Part shown: piece by piece, positions 38,521 through 38,537 of the stretch
How the letters are laid out: each line of letters begins with the position of its first letter
Position numbering within the stretch: the stretch's first letter is position 1
From: Hondaea fermentalgiana
Lineage: Eukaryota; Sar; Bigyra; Thraustochytrida; Thraustochytriidae
Direction: 5' to 3'
Assembly (NCBI GenBank): GCA_014084085.1
Contig: NPFB01000101.1
Span: 8,438-46,974, forward strand
DNA: 38,537 bases
The notes under the pieces: model-generated
What the model was told of the DNA's origin: nothing
The model's input: the letters and a program-made list of their open reading frames with translations, nothing else
Database searches by the model: none
Translations under genes and position numbers: made by a program

Positions 38521-38537
38521 ACCCCCGCCCGGCCCCG

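Overview
This window looks like nuclear DNA from a GC-rich, intron-poor eukaryotic microbe, most likely a stramenopile protist of the thraustochytrid (labyrinthulomycete) type. The basis is long uninterrupted coding frames with eukaryotic start contexts, one clear short intron (GTAAGT...CTAAC...TTGCAG), and an unspliced Myb factor with tandem repeats. The window also holds a GPI-transamidase subunit, a plant-like peroxisomal enoyl-CoA isomerase ending in SKL, and a surface protein with a Pro/Thr 'PTxxPT' stalk. The lineage is inferred from gene style; no marker gene proves it.

Layout. Positions 1-619 hold only short reading-frame remnants. A disordered hypothetical protein lies at 620-1519 (-). 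A spacer of about 8.8 kb (1520-10346) follows, full of tetranucleotide microsatellites, splice-like signals and G-box motifs. The genes then come in close order: a 3R-Myb factor (10347-12416, +), GPI transamidase subunit GAA1 (12637-14883, -), a BRCT protein with a Lys/Ser tail and Cys cluster (15225-16127, -), a papain-family protease (16783-18078, +), and a BAR-like coiled-coil protein (18486-19415, -). After a GC-rich gap come a ubiquitin-like tail-anchored protein (21143-22129, -), a peroxisomal enoyl-CoA isomerase (22678-23730, -), and a small spliced, probably GPI-anchored protein (24953-25467, +). A second large spacer (25468-28960) carries an imperfect ~157-bp tandem duplication. The last part holds a type I membrane protein with beta-trefoil-like segments (28961-30910, +), a cytosolic DPP8/9-type dipeptidyl peptidase (31272-33791, -), a large coiled-coil EF-hand protein (34443-37541, -) and a small cytochrome oxidase subunit (37815-38289, -, probably spliced).

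How the genes relate. There is no operon or obvious gene cluster; this is ordinary eukaryotic gene order with several convergent pairs and short shared 3' regions. One thematic link is that GAA1, part of the enzyme that attaches GPI anchors, lies in the same window as a small protein built like its substrates. Four products (papain protease, GPI candidate, PT-stalk protein, GAA1) enter the secretory pathway. The isomerase and the COX subunit point to peroxisomal fatty-acid oxidation and mitochondrial respiration. I found no convincing transposon, virus, CRISPR array, rRNA or tRNA, and no clear sign of an undescribed multi-gene system. The most unusual items are single-gene architectures and non-coding repeats.
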